64,000 nt of DNA, taken from assembly GCF_000379625.1 (NCBI RefSeq), contig NZ_KB903229.1, forward strand, positions 40,246-104,245, written 5' to 3'. The position numbers and the translations under genes are program-made. Shown here piece by piece: positions 14,394 through 22,777 of this stretch. The notes beneath the pieces are model-generated. The model was given only the letters and a program-made list of their open reading frames with translations, searched no databases and was not told the origin of the DNA. This DNA comes from Actinomycetospora chiangmaiensis DSM 45062 (GTDB taxonomy: Bacteria > Actinomycetota > Actinomycetes > Mycobacteriales > Pseudonocardiaceae). The first letter of the stretch is position 1, and the number at the start of each line of letters is the position of its first letter.

Positions 14394-14401
14394 GCGTGGC
14401 C

Positions 14402-14441
14402 CACGGCTGACACCGGACGTCAGCCGTGTGCCACCGCTGAC
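14402..14441. terminator. Terminator hairpin containing 26-bp repeat, copy 2
   Basis: CACGGCTGAC at 14402-14411 pairs perfectly with GTCAGCCGTG at 14419-14428. The right arm is part of the second copy of the 26-bp repeat (14416-14441). It lies between the convergent hydratase and plsC genes and can act in both directions. Confidence 0.65.
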
Positions 14442-14452
14442 GTCAGGGTCGG

Positions 14453-15898
14453 CTACTCGCCCGGCCAGTTGGCCAACGTGTCGAGGTACTGCTGCCGCAC
14501 GCCCTCGACCTTCTCGTCCAGGTCCTGCGGGTCCCACGACGAGACGTCGATCGGCGGCAGCACCGCGACCTGCACCACGCCCGGGTGGATGACCATGGCG
14601 TTGCGGCTCATCAGCTCACCGGTGTTGCGGAACACGAGCGGGATCACCGGCACGCCCGCCTGCATCGCGAGGTGGAACGCGCCCTTCTTGAACCGACCGG
14701 GACTCGGTGTGGCCGAGCGGGTGCCCTCGGGGGCGATCACCACCGAGACCCCGGAGCGCAGCCGCTCGACGGCGGGTTCGAGGGCCTTGCGGGCCTGCGC
14801 GTTGTCGGCGCGGTCGATGAACGCGGTCTCGAGCAGCCGCATCAGCGGCCCGAACAGCGGGTTGTTGGCCAGTTCCATCTTCGCCACCGGCGCGAAGTTG
14901 CCGCGCAGCAGGCCGCCGAGGACGAGCACGTCGAGCTGGCTCTGGTGGTTGAACAGGAAGACCGCGGGCTGGTTCTCCCAGATGTGGTGCCCGCCGACGA
15001 CGTCGAGCGTGACCCCGGAGGCGAGCAGCGACAGGTCGCCGCCGAGCCCGATGCCCAGGTTGAGTCCCGCCCGGCGCGACCCGCCCAGCAGGCCCAGCCC
15101 GAGCCCCGTCACGAACCCGCCCATCATCCCGGCGTAGGTGCCGACGGTGCGGGCGACCTCGACCGGACCGGTCCACGGCCGGCCGGGGAAGTCGATGGTC
15201 GGCCAGCCGCGCTCGGCCGCGGCCCGGCGCAGGCCCGACGACGGGTTGACCGCGGTGGGGCGGCCGACGGTCGCGAGGAAGGGCACGTCCTCGTTGCCGT
15301 TGGAGTAGGCGAAGCTCTGGTCGAGGTCGACCTCGTGGGCGGCGGCGAACTCCTTCACCGCGGCGGCCTTGCCCTCGCCGTAGGGGCTGCGGCCGTCGGG
15401 CCGACCGGTGATCCGACCGTCCTCGCCCACCTCGACCGCGGTGTAGATGGTGTGGTCGACGCCCAGGGCCTCGGCGGCCGGCTGCACCTGGAACCGCGTC
15501 GCCGACGACGCGAGCACCACGGTGTGGCCCCGCTCCAGGTGGGCGCGCACCAGCCGCCACGCCTCCGGGTAGACCGACGGCCCGATCTCGTCGCGGAACA
15601 GCTGCCGGCCGAGCTTCTCCAGCTCCTCGGGGGTCCGCCCCACCCAGGTGCGCAGCGTGATGCCGAGGAACTTCCTGAAGTCCTCCTCGGTCTCCAGCGC
15701 CTGGCTGCCGGCGGCGGCGAGTGTGCGCACCGTCGTCGGCACGTCGATGTCGAGGTGGGTCAGGTGATGGCGCATGAACGCCACCACCGAGTAGCCCGCG
15801 ATGACGGTGCCGTCGAAGTCGAAGAACGCGCCGACGGCCGGGCCCTCGGGGGCGTCGCGGACGTCGGCGAGCAGGGACTCGGGACTAGGGCCTGACAC
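14453..15898 (-). CDS. plsC: HAD-IB phosphatase / 1-acylglycerol-3-phosphate acyltransferase fusion
   Basis: Two-domain protein of 481 residues making phosphatidic acid from lysophosphatidic acid. Residues 15-230 are a HAD-IB phosphatase-like domain (FFDFDGTVIAGYS, later SNGNEDVPFL). A short glycine-rich hydrophobic linker follows, and the C-terminal half is a PlsC domain with the HX4D motif NHQSQLD and the glycerophosphate-binding APEGTRS. The same fusion is known as Rv2483c of M. tuberculosis. GTG at 15898 is preferred over ATG at 15925 because AGGAGAG stands five bases before it. The gene overlaps the end of plsB by 14 bases, so the two acyltransferases are translationally coupled. Confidence 0.93.
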   Translation of the reverse strand: MSGPSPESLLADVRDAPEGPAVGAFFDFDGTVIAGYSVVAFMRHHLTHLDIDVPTTVRTLAAAGSQALETEEDFRKFLGITLRTWVGRTPEELEKLGRQLFRDEIGPSVYPEAWRLVRAHLERGHTVVLASSATRFQVQPAAEALGVDHTIYTAVEVGEDGRITGRPDGRSPYGEGKAAAVKEFAAAHEVDLDQSFAYSNGNEDVPFLATVGRPTAVNPSSGLRRAAAERGWPTIDFPGRPWTGPVEVARTVGTYAGMMGGFVTGLGLGLLGGSRRAGLNLGIGLGGDLSLLASGVTLDVVGGHHIWENQPAVFLFNHQSQLDVLVLGGLLRGNFAPVAKMELANNPLFGPLMRLLETAFIDRADNAQARKALEPAVERLRSGVSVVIAPEGTRSATPSPGRFKKGAFHLAMQAGVPVIPLVFRNTGELMSRNAMVIHPGVVQVAVLPPIDVSSWDPQDLDEKVEGVRQQYLDTLANWPGE

Positions 15899-18404
15899 CG
15901 GTGCTCTCCTGTCGGTTGCGGGCATCGGTCTCGTCGATGCGGACGACCCGGCCGACCACGGCGCGGATCTCGTCGGCGAACTCCTGCCGACGGGTGGCGA
16001 GGGTCGCGAGGTCCTCGGGGGTCGGGTCGTCGGGCAGCGCCACGAGTCCCCGGTTCCCCGCCAGGCGCAGCGCCGACGCGAACAACTCGCGGGACAACGC
16101 CTCCGGGCCGTGCAGCCGGCCCTGCAGCAGGAGCTGGCGGCCGACGGCGAGGCAGTCGTCGAACAGCTCGTCGTCGACGACGGGGGTCGCCACGTCCCAC
16201 GCCGCGAGGCGCTGCGCGAGCAGCCACTGGGCGTCGACGAAGGACCGCAGCACCCGGTGGGCGCAGAGGAACTTGCTCGCGAGCAGGATCTCCTTGGTGC
16301 GGGCGACGGGCCGGCCGACCTCGGTCCAGTGGGGGTCGATCAGCGTCAGCTCGTCGGCGAGCTCCGACCGGAAGGTCTCCTTGTCGGGGAAGAAGAACTC
16401 GTACTTGAGCAGGTCGCGCAGGGCGAGCGCGTGGGTGAAGCCGGCGGCCAGCGCCTCCCGACCGTCGTCGGCGTCGTCGACCTCGAGCACGGCGAGCTCG
16501 ACGATGGCGCGGTTGACGAAGTGGTGGATCGCGGAGTTGCGGTAGAACGCCGCGACGATGTGGTGGCCGGGCTCGATCGAGAACACCGGCTCGGTGCCCT
16601 CGGTGTAGGCGGTGACCACCTTCTCCTGCCGCAGCGCGAGCAGCGCCTCCGCGACGCCGCCGTTGGTGCGCAGCGACTCGATGCCGGTGTGCGGCAGCTT
16701 GCGGGCCTCGACGTAGTCGAGCACCGGCTCCACGACGCGGCGCACCTGGGAGAGGGTGAGCGCCCGGTCGCGGACCCCGAGCAGCGCCAGGGCCGCCATC
16801 GCGATCGGCGTGACCGGCGTGACCCGGTTGATCCGCACGAAGACCTCGAACGCGGTCTTCTGCAGGGCGAGCCGGCGGGCGGGGGAGTCGCCGGTGTCGG
16901 GGTCGAGCTCGTCGGGGTGGCGCTCCAGCGGCGGGTCGCCCGCGGCCGAGAGCGCCTGTCGCAGCGAGAGCGGCTCGCCGAAGGCCACGTGCAGCGACCC
17001 GACGCGGCGGCGCTGCGCCCGCGCGTAGCCCGCCAGCCAGCGCAGGCCCTCCGGGGTCTTGGTGCCGCCCGACTGCTCGACGGCCATCTGGTGCACCTCC
17101 TGCAGCTGGTCGTGCGTGATGGACACGGGGACCAGGAACACGTCGGAGGTGCGGCGGGTCTCCACCGCGTGGGCGACGTCGGAGAGCAGGCCGTACTTCG
17201 GCGGGCGCAGCTTGCCGGTGCGGGTGCGGCCGCCCTCCATGTACCACTCGAGGTTGAAGCGCTTCGCCGCGAGCCAGGAGAAGTACTCGCGGACCATCGC
17301 CTTGTAGGTCGAGTCCCCGCCGAAGCTGCGGCGGATGAAGATGATCCCGCTGCGCCGGGCCAGCGACTCGAGGCCCCAGATGCGCAGGTTGTTCCCGCCC
17401 AGCACGTGGTTGCGCGGGAAGTCGTTCTCCCGCAGCACCTCCGCGAGCACGAACGGGTCGGTGTAGGAGCGGTGTGAGGGCAGGAAGACCAGGGCGTGCT
17501 CCGCGTTGAGGGCGCGCAACGGCTCCAGCCCGCTGGTGTCGGCGTGCACCTCCCACGCCCGCTCGTGCATCGGGCGCAGCACGCCGGAGAACATGTCGAC
17601 CGCGGTCGGGTCCATCGCGGCGACGAGACCCTGCAGGTGCTTCTCGGCCTCGGCGGCGACCTCGGCCTCCGGCCGGCCGGTCTCGGCGGCCACGCGCCGG
17701 ACCTCCCGGGCGAAGTGGGCGCCGCCGACGATCTGGTCGGCGACCTCCCGCGGCACCTTCGACCGGTTGCCCAGCACACTGCGCTCGGCGCGGTCGAGCG
17801 CCAGGTTGGCCTGCTGGGTGACGAAGCGGACGAAGTCCTCGGTGCCCGTGCTCATCCGCTCGCGGCGGTGCCGCACGAGCAGCTCGCGCACCGTGGCGGG
17901 CCGCCCCACCACCACGCGGTGCCGCTGGCGGTCGGCGCGCTCCTGCTGGGCGCGGGCGGCCCGGGCGCGGTCGCGCAGCTTGGACCGGCGGGTGACGGCG
18001 TCGAGGACGCGCAGCAGCGGCTTGGTCGGCGCGGCCTCGCTGCCCGGCTGCCACACCAGGCGGACCGGCACGAGCAGCGGGTTGTCCCCCCGGGTGAGGC
18101 GGGCGGCGAGCTCCCCGCCCTCGGCCGGCACGGTCTCCACCGCGCGCCCGTTGTCCGGCCGGTTCGCCACGAGCCAACGGTCGATCAGCCGTCGTTCGAG
18201 CACGCTCGGGGCGTCGACGAGGACCACGAGCTGCCGGTCCCCGGAGTCGGGGAGGGCGGTGGGATCGGGACGTGCCCTGCCCACCGGCCCCGCTCCGTCG
18301 TCGGGAACGGGGAAGGCGGCGGAGACCGGATCAGCTCCCACGAGGTGCTCCTCCCGCGCCGAACGCCACGCCGGCCGGGACGGGGGCGGCGCGGGTGCGC
18401 TCAC
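15885..18404 (-). CDS. plsB: Glycerol-3-phosphate 1-O-acyltransferase
   Basis: PlsB-type membrane-associated acyltransferase of 839 residues catalysing the first step of phospholipid synthesis. The HX4D motif is in PSHRSYTDPFVL, followed by NLRIWGLESLARRSGIIFIRR and the substrate-binding YMEGGRTRTGK, the ordered motifs of this family. Length and order agree with Rv2482c (PlsB2). The first about 100 residues are less conserved and rich in Pro and Ala. The start is GTG at 18404; an alternative further in cannot be excluded. It is the first gene of a plsB-plsC pair and is divergent from the alcohol dehydrogenase. Confidence 0.95.
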   Translation of the reverse strand: MSAPAPPPSRPAWRSAREEHLVGADPVSAAFPVPDDGAGPVGRARPDPTALPDSGDRQLVVLVDAPSVLERRLIDRWLVANRPDNGRAVETVPAEGGELAARLTRGDNPLLVPVRLVWQPGSEAAPTKPLLRVLDAVTRRSKLRDRARAARAQQERADRQRHRVVVGRPATVRELLVRHRRERMSTGTEDFVRFVTQQANLALDRAERSVLGNRSKVPREVADQIVGGAHFAREVRRVAAETGRPEAEVAAEAEKHLQGLVAAMDPTAVDMFSGVLRPMHERAWEVHADTSGLEPLRALNAEHALVFLPSHRSYTDPFVLAEVLRENDFPRNHVLGGNNLRIWGLESLARRSGIIFIRRSFGGDSTYKAMVREYFSWLAAKRFNLEWYMEGGRTRTGKLRPPKYGLLSDVAHAVETRRTSDVFLVPVSITHDQLQEVHQMAVEQSGGTKTPEGLRWLAGYARAQRRRVGSLHVAFGEPLSLRQALSAAGDPPLERHPDELDPDTGDSPARRLALQKTAFEVFVRINRVTPVTPIAMAALALLGVRDRALTLSQVRRVVEPVLDYVEARKLPHTGIESLRTNGGVAEALLALRQEKVVTAYTEGTEPVFSIEPGHHIVAAFYRNSAIHHFVNRAIVELAVLEVDDADDGREALAAGFTHALALRDLLKYEFFFPDKETFRSELADELTLIDPHWTEVGRPVARTKEILLASKFLCAHRVLRSFVDAQWLLAQRLAAWDVATPVVDDELFDDCLAVGRQLLLQGRLHGPEALSRELFASALRLAGNRGLVALPDDPTPEDLATLATRRQEFADEIRAVVGRVVRIDETDARNRQESTGVRP

Positions 18405-18503
18405 CCTACCCGGCCCGCCGGGCAGGGCCGTTCGTCACGCGTCGTGGTTCGGATGCAGGGGTACGCATCGTTCGACCCACCGTTCACGGCGAGGAGAGAC
18501 GAC

Positions 18504-19520
18504 GTGCGAGCAGTACAGGTGCCCCAGGCCGGCGGCGAGTTCGAGCTGGTGGAGCGCGACCTGCCCGAGCCGGGCGAGGGCGAGGTCCGCGTGACGGTGC
18601 AGGCCTGTGGGGTCTGCCACTCGGACATGTTCGCCAAGGAGGGCGCGATGGGGGACGCGACGCCGTTCCCGATCGTGCCGGGCCACGAGATCGTGGGCGT
18701 CGTCGACGTCCTGGGCGAGAACGTGCGGGGGGACTGGAAGCCGGGTGACCGCGTCGGCGTGGGCTGGTTCGGCGGTGCCTGCTACCACTGCGAGTCCTGC
18801 CGCCGGGGCGACTTCATCACGTGCGCCAACGGCCGGATCCCGGGCGTGACCTTCGACGGGGGGTACGCCGACGCCGTCGTCGTCCCCGCCGACGCGCTGG
18901 CCCGCGTGCCCGAGGAGCTCTCCGCCGAGGAGGCCGCCCCGCTGCTGTGCGCGGGCGTCACGACCTACCACGCGCTGCGCTCCAGCGTGGTCCGTCCCGG
19001 CGACCGCGTCGCCGTCCTGGGCGTCGGCGGCCTCGGCCACCTCGCGATCCAGTTCGCTGCGCGGATGGGCTGCGAGGTCGTCGCGATCTCGCGGGGGACC
19101 GCCAAGGCCGACCTCGCGAAGCAGCTCGGCGCGCACGAGCACATCGACTCCCAGACGACCGACCCGGGCGAGGCCCTCGCGGGGATGGGCGGCGCGACCG
19201 TCATCATCGCGACCGCCACCGACGGCGGAGCGATCTCCGCCCTCGTGCCGGGCCTCGCGCCGCGCGGCCAGCTCATCGTCGTCGGTGCCGCGGAGACGCC
19301 GCTGACCCTCGAGGCGATGTCGCTCATCGGGCCGGCCACCCAGGTGGCGGGGCATCCCTCGGGGACGTCGAAGGACTCCGAGGACACCCTGAACTTCTCC
19401 CGCATCACCGGCGTCCGCCCGATGATCGAGACGATGCCGCTGGAGCGGGCCGCCGAGGCCTACGAGAAGATGATGGCGAACGACGCGCGCTTCCGGATGG
19501 TGCTCACCACCGGGAACTAG
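18504..19520 (+). CDS. Zinc-dependent alcohol dehydrogenase (MDR family)
   Basis: Medium-chain zinc alcohol dehydrogenase of 338 residues oxidising primary alcohols or reducing aldehydes with NAD(P)H. The catalytic zinc Cys (about residue 38) is in ACGVCHSD with PGHEIVG as the His/Glu ligand. The structural zinc site has four Cys in ACYHCESCRRGDFITC, and the Rossmann motif is LGVGGLGHLAIQ. This subgroup resembles AdhP and mycobacterial AdhA-like enzymes. The GTG start has GAGGAGAG a few bases upstream. Its TAG overlaps the stop of the convergent GH18-like gene. Confidence 0.94.
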   Translation: MRAVQVPQAGGEFELVERDLPEPGEGEVRVTVQACGVCHSDMFAKEGAMGDATPFPIVPGHEIVGVVDVLGENVRGDWKPGDRVGVGWFGGACYHCESCRRGDFITCANGRIPGVTFDGGYADAVVVPADALARVPEELSAEEAAPLLCAGVTTYHALRSSVVRPGDRVAVLGVGGLGHLAIQFAARMGCEVVAISRGTAKADLAKQLGAHEHIDSQTTDPGEALAGMGGATVIIATATDGGAISALVPGLAPRGQLIVVGAAETPLTLEAMSLIGPATQVAGHPSGTSKDSEDTLNFSRITGVRPMIETMPLERAAEAYEKMMANDARFRMVLTTGN

Positions 19521-20569
19521 CCGAACCGCTGCAGGGCGCGGGTGAACGCCCAGGGCGCCTGGGTGATCCCGCTGCAGTGGTCGGCCTCGGTCGCGGTGCC
19601 GGGACAGCCGCCGTTGTCCCGGAGCAGCGACCAGGCGCCGACGTAGCCGTACCCGCGGGCGCGGGCACCGTCGACCACGGTGGCCCCGTCCGCGAGCGTC
19701 GTCGTGGCCGCGGTGTCGTTGCGCCCGATCATGAGCGTCACGCCGACCCGTCGGGCGACGTCGGCCGGGTCGCTGCCCGGCCAGAGCCGCTGCAGAGCGG
19801 CCAGCGAGAGGTCGGCGGCGTCGAGCATCGACTCCCCCCAGCCGCCGCGCTGCTCGAAGTTCATGACCATGAGGTTGATCCGCGCGGCGACGCCCCGGGA
19901 CGACACGGTCCCGACGAGATCCCGGGCGTCGTCGGTCATCCCGGCGTCCGCGCTCTCGACCTGCACGGTCAGCGTGATCCGGGTGCCGCGCGCCGTCTGC
20001 AGGAGCTTCAGCGCGTCGGCGACCCGTGCGGTCGACACGGCACGGCCCTTGTCGGTCTCGATGTCCACGTCGAGGTGATCGGTCCCGACGACGTCGAGCG
20101 CCTGCCCGTACGCCCGTGCGAGCGACGCCGCGTCCGGGCACCGGGTCTCGAGGTAGTCGCCCGCGGCGCCGCCCGAGGACACGGTCACCGTGCCGCCGCG
20201 GGCCTTCAGCCCGGCGATCGACCCCTGCACGGCGGGGTCGGTCAGCGGGGTGGTGCCGCCCCACGTCGGGGTGCATCCCGCGCCCGCGAGGACGAAGCCG
20301 AGGACGACGTCGCGCTGTCCGGACGCGTCGGCGACCGCGCCGAGATCGGGCAGCGGCGGTGTCGTCAGGTCGACGTAGGGCGCGACCCGCACCGTCGGCA
20401 GCGGTCCGTCGGGGGCGCGCGGCCCGGGTCGGGTCGGGGCACCGGCCGCCGGAGCCGCGGCGGCGGGGGAACTCTGCGCCGTGCGGATCGGGGAGGGCAC
20501 CACGGCGAGCACGACCAGCAGCACGGTCAGCGACGCGCCCGCGAGGGCCGCGCGCAGGACGACGATCAC
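19517..20569 (-). CDS. Secreted GH18-like (chitinase-fold) protein
   Basis: Protein of 350 residues with an N-terminal signal or membrane anchor (about 8-27, LAGASLTVLLVVLAVV), a Pro/Ala-rich linker to about residue 60, and a TIM-barrel resembling glycoside hydrolase family 18. The catalytic signature DxxDxDxE is present as DHLDVDIE, with the upstream strand VTVSSGGAAGDYLE. Such actinobacterial proteins are annotated as chitinases, but cell-wall turnover is equally possible. Its start overlaps the upstream gene by four bases (ATGA), so it is the second gene of a two-gene operon. It ends inside the stop codon of the convergent dehydrogenase. Confidence 0.82.
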   Translation of the reverse strand: MIVVLRAALAGASLTVLLVVLAVVPSPIRTAQSSPAAAAPAAGAPTRPGPRAPDGPLPTVRVAPYVDLTTPPLPDLGAVADASGQRDVVLGFVLAGAGCTPTWGGTTPLTDPAVQGSIAGLKARGGTVTVSSGGAAGDYLETRCPDAASLARAYGQALDVVGTDHLDVDIETDKGRAVSTARVADALKLLQTARGTRITLTVQVESADAGMTDDARDLVGTVSSRGVAARINLMVMNFEQRGGWGESMLDAADLSLAALQRLWPGSDPADVARRVGVTLMIGRNDTAATTTLADGATVVDGARARGYGYVGAWSLLRDNGGCPGTATEADHCSGITQAPWAFTRALQRFG

Positions 20570-21366
20570 GCGTTCTGCAGTGTCACGGGCTTCTGCTGCT
20601 GTTCGGGCTGCTTCGGGGGCACCGGCTTCTCGACGCCGGCCCCCGACGGCGCGGGCTGCGCCGGCCGGGCGGGCGCGACCGGGGCGGGCGCGACGGGCAC
20701 CGGGGCGACCGTGCGGGGCGCCGTGGTGCGTGGGACGGCCTTCTTCGCCGACGTAGCCGGCTTCTTCACCGGCGCCTTCGTCGTCGTCGCGTCGGCCGGG
20801 GTGGCCACGATCGGACTCGGCACGACGGGGGCCGGTACCGCCGGGGCGGGCGCCAGGGAGGCGCCGCTGGCCACCGGGGTCGGCCCGACGGCGACGGGAC
20901 CGGTCGACCCGGCGAGCGCTCCGGTGACGACGACGCCCACGTAGCCCGCCGCGACCGTGGCGACGGCCGCGGCCAGCCCCTTGACGCGGCGCGCGCGACG
21001 ACCGCTGCCGTCGACGAACACCGGGCCGGCCTTCGCCCGGTCACCGGGCGAGTTCGGGATGAGCGTGGTCGTGGCGCGCGCGGCGATGTCGTCGGAGGAG
21101 CTGCGCCCGGCCGAGGTGGCCCGGACGTCCCCGGGGCTGCTGCGGCGCGTCGGAGCGGGCACGGCGGTGGTCCGGGTGACCGGCTCGGGCGGGCGCCCGG
21201 GCGTCACGACGGGGCGGGGGGTCAGCACGGTGCGCGGGGCGGGCACGGCGACGGTGGCGGCGGACATGCCGCGTGGTGACGTGAGGTCGCCCGGCAGCCT
21301 CCGATCGGAGGAATCGAGCACCGTATAGCGGCGTGCGGAGCCGTCCGTCGCGCGGTGATTCGCCAT
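20566..21366 (-). CDS. Pro/Ala-rich single-pass membrane protein, unknown function
   Basis: Protein of 266 residues with no family I recognise. Residues 1-125 are polar and probably disordered. One transmembrane segment follows (about 130-153, GLAAAVATVAAGYVGVVVTGAL), and then a 110-residue extracytoplasmic tail rich in Pro, Ala, Val and Lys ending in PPKQPEQQQKPVTLQNA. That tail resembles wall-spanning linkers. It overlaps the GH18-like gene by four bases, so it may anchor or accompany that enzyme at the cell surface. The 202 bp between this gene and the tRNA hold only the tRNA terminator. Confidence 0.7.
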   Translation of the reverse strand: MANHRATDGSARRYTVLDSSDRRLPGDLTSPRGMSAATVAVPAPRTVLTPRPVVTPGRPPEPVTRTTAVPAPTRRSSPGDVRATSAGRSSSDDIAARATTTLIPNSPGDRAKAGPVFVDGSGRRARRVKGLAAAVATVAAGYVGVVVTGALAGSTGPVAVGPTPVASGASLAPAPAVPAPVVPSPIVATPADATTTKAPVKKPATSAKKAVPRTTAPRTVAPVPVAPAPVAPARPAQPAPSGAGVEKPVPPKQPEQQQKPVTLQNA

Positions 21367-21524
21367 CGTTCGTTCCCTGCCGTCCCCGATCGGTGATCGA
21401 TGCCCGTCCGGGCATCACCCGTCCGAGGTATCGGGGAGCAGGATGGCACCGTTACCTCCCGGTGACCAATCCGTTCCCGCGGCCCTGTGATGGAGGCGAT
21501 AGGAGCCTGAGCCGGGAACGAGAA

Positions 21525-21556
21525 CGGCCCCGGCTCTCCTGGGAGAACCGGGGCCG
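21525..21556 (-). terminator. Terminator of tRNA-Pro
   Basis: CGGCCCCGG at 21525-21533 pairs with CCGGGGCCG at 21548-21556, with further pairing (TCTCC/GGAGA) inside the loop. It lies directly downstream of the tRNA on its strand. Confidence 0.7.
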
Positions 21557-21568
21557 AACCGTGTGTGT

Positions 21569-21641
21569 CGGGGTGGCGGGATTCGAACCCACGACCTCCT
21601 CGTCCCGAACGAGGCGCGCTACCAAGCTGCGCCACACCCCG
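21569..21641 (-). tRNA. tRNA-Pro (anticodon CGG)
   Basis: The 73-nt cloverleaf on the minus strand has a 7-bp acceptor stem CGGGGTG/CACCCCG and a D-arm GCGC...GCGC. The anticodon stem is CCTCG/CGAGG with loop TTCGGGA (anticodon CGG), and the T-arm loop is TTCGAAT. The 3' CCA is not encoded. A hairpin terminator follows at once. Confidence 0.97.
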
Positions 21642-21664
21642 AGCGTGTCGCTCTGTGGACGAGC

Positions 21665-22762
21665 CTACCTGGTGGGTCCGACGGGACGGGACGGGGGCCG
21701 GGTGTCACCGCCCACGCCCGCCGCCGCCGGGGTGCCCCGTCCGGCGACCTCGTGGGTGGGGACCAGTTCGAGCAGTGTGGCCTCGGGGCGGCACCAGAAC
21801 CGGGCGGGCGCCCAGGGGGACGTGCCGAGTCCGGCGGAGACGTGCAGCCGCGTGTGGGCGCCCCAGCGCGACGGTCCCTTCACCCGGCTCCGGTCGATTC
21901 CGCAGTTGGTCACCAGCGCCCCGTACCCGGGCAGGCACAGCTGGCCGCCGTGGGTGTGGCCCGCGAGCACGAGGTCGTACCCGTCGGTGGCGAACCCGTC
22001 GAGCACCCGCGGTTCGGGGGAGTGGGTGAGGCCCAGCCGCAGGACGGGCGCCGCGCCTGCCTCGGTCCCGTCGTCGGGGTCGGTCCCACGGCCGGTCGCG
22101 GCGTCGGGCCCGGCACCGGTCCCGGCTCCTGCGCCGGGCTCGGGCGAGCGCAGCGAGGCGGGCTCGAGGGGCCCGGCGATGCGGTCGTAGTCGTCGCGGC
22201 CGATGTGGGGGTCGTCGACCCCCGCGACCGCGATGCGCTGGCCCGCGACGGTCAGCTCGAGCCGGGTGTGGGTGGCGTCCCGCCAACCGCGCTCGACGAA
22301 CACGGCCCGCAGGTCCCGCCACGGCAGCTCCGGGCCGAGGACGCGGTGCCCCGGCCGGATCAGGTAGTCGGCCGGGTTCTTCGGTCGCGGGCCGTGGTAG
22401 TCGTTGCTGCCGAACACGAACACCCCGGGCCGGTCGAGCAGCCGGCCCAGGGCCCGGAGCACCACCGGCACGCCGCGCGGGTGCGACAGGTTGTCGCCGG
22501 TGTCGACGACGAGGTCGGGTTCCAGGTCGGCGAGGCCGGCGACGAAGCGCTCCTCGAGCCGCTGTCCGGGCCGCAGGTGCAGGTCGGAGACGTGCAGCAC
22601 CCGGACGGGCCGCGCACCGGGCGCGAGCACCGGCAGCCTGGCGTGGCGCAGCGCGAACCAGTGCCGCTCCACCACCGAGGCGTACCCGAACCCGAGCGCG
22701 CCGGCGGCCGCCGCCCCCAGGGTGACCCGACCTGCCGTCCGGAAGCCGCCGTGGTGCGCCAC
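21665..22762 (-). CDS. Membrane-associated metallophosphoesterase (YkuE/Rv3683-like)
   Basis: Calcineurin-like phosphoesterase of 365 residues. Dinuclear metal-site motifs appear in order: VSDLHLRPGQ (DxH), VVDTGDNLSH (GDxx), FGSNDYHG (GNxxH-like, with Asp for His at this place) and LAGHTHGGQL (GHxH). An N-terminal hydrophobic stretch (about 10-28) can act as an anchor. An insertion of about 40 residues rich in Gly, Ala and Asp lies before the last strand. It is 15 bp downstream of the penicillin-binding protein gene on the same strand, as in the M. tuberculosis Rv3682-Rv3683 pair, so a role at the envelope is likely. Confidence 0.88.
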   Translation of the reverse strand: MAHHGGFRTAGRVTLGAAAAGALGFGYASVVERHWFALRHARLPVLAPGARPVRVLHVSDLHLRPGQRLEERFVAGLADLEPDLVVDTGDNLSHPRGVPVVLRALGRLLDRPGVFVFGSNDYHGPRPKNPADYLIRPGHRVLGPELPWRDLRAVFVERGWRDATHTRLELTVAGQRIAVAGVDDPHIGRDDYDRIAGPLEPASLRSPEPGAGAGTGAGPDAATGRGTDPDDGTEAGAAPVLRLGLTHSPEPRVLDGFATDGYDLVLAGHTHGGQLCLPGYGALVTNCGIDRSRVKGPSRWGAHTRLHVSAGLGTSPWAPARFWCRPEATLLELVPTHEVAGRGTPAAAGVGGDTRPPSRPVGPTR

Positions 22763-22777
22763 CCGAACCTCCGTGTC

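Noticed and set aside
21569..21641. tRNA-Pro as an integration site of a genomic island
   Set aside because: No repeat of the tRNA 3' end, no integrase and conserved neighbours on the metallophosphoesterase side.
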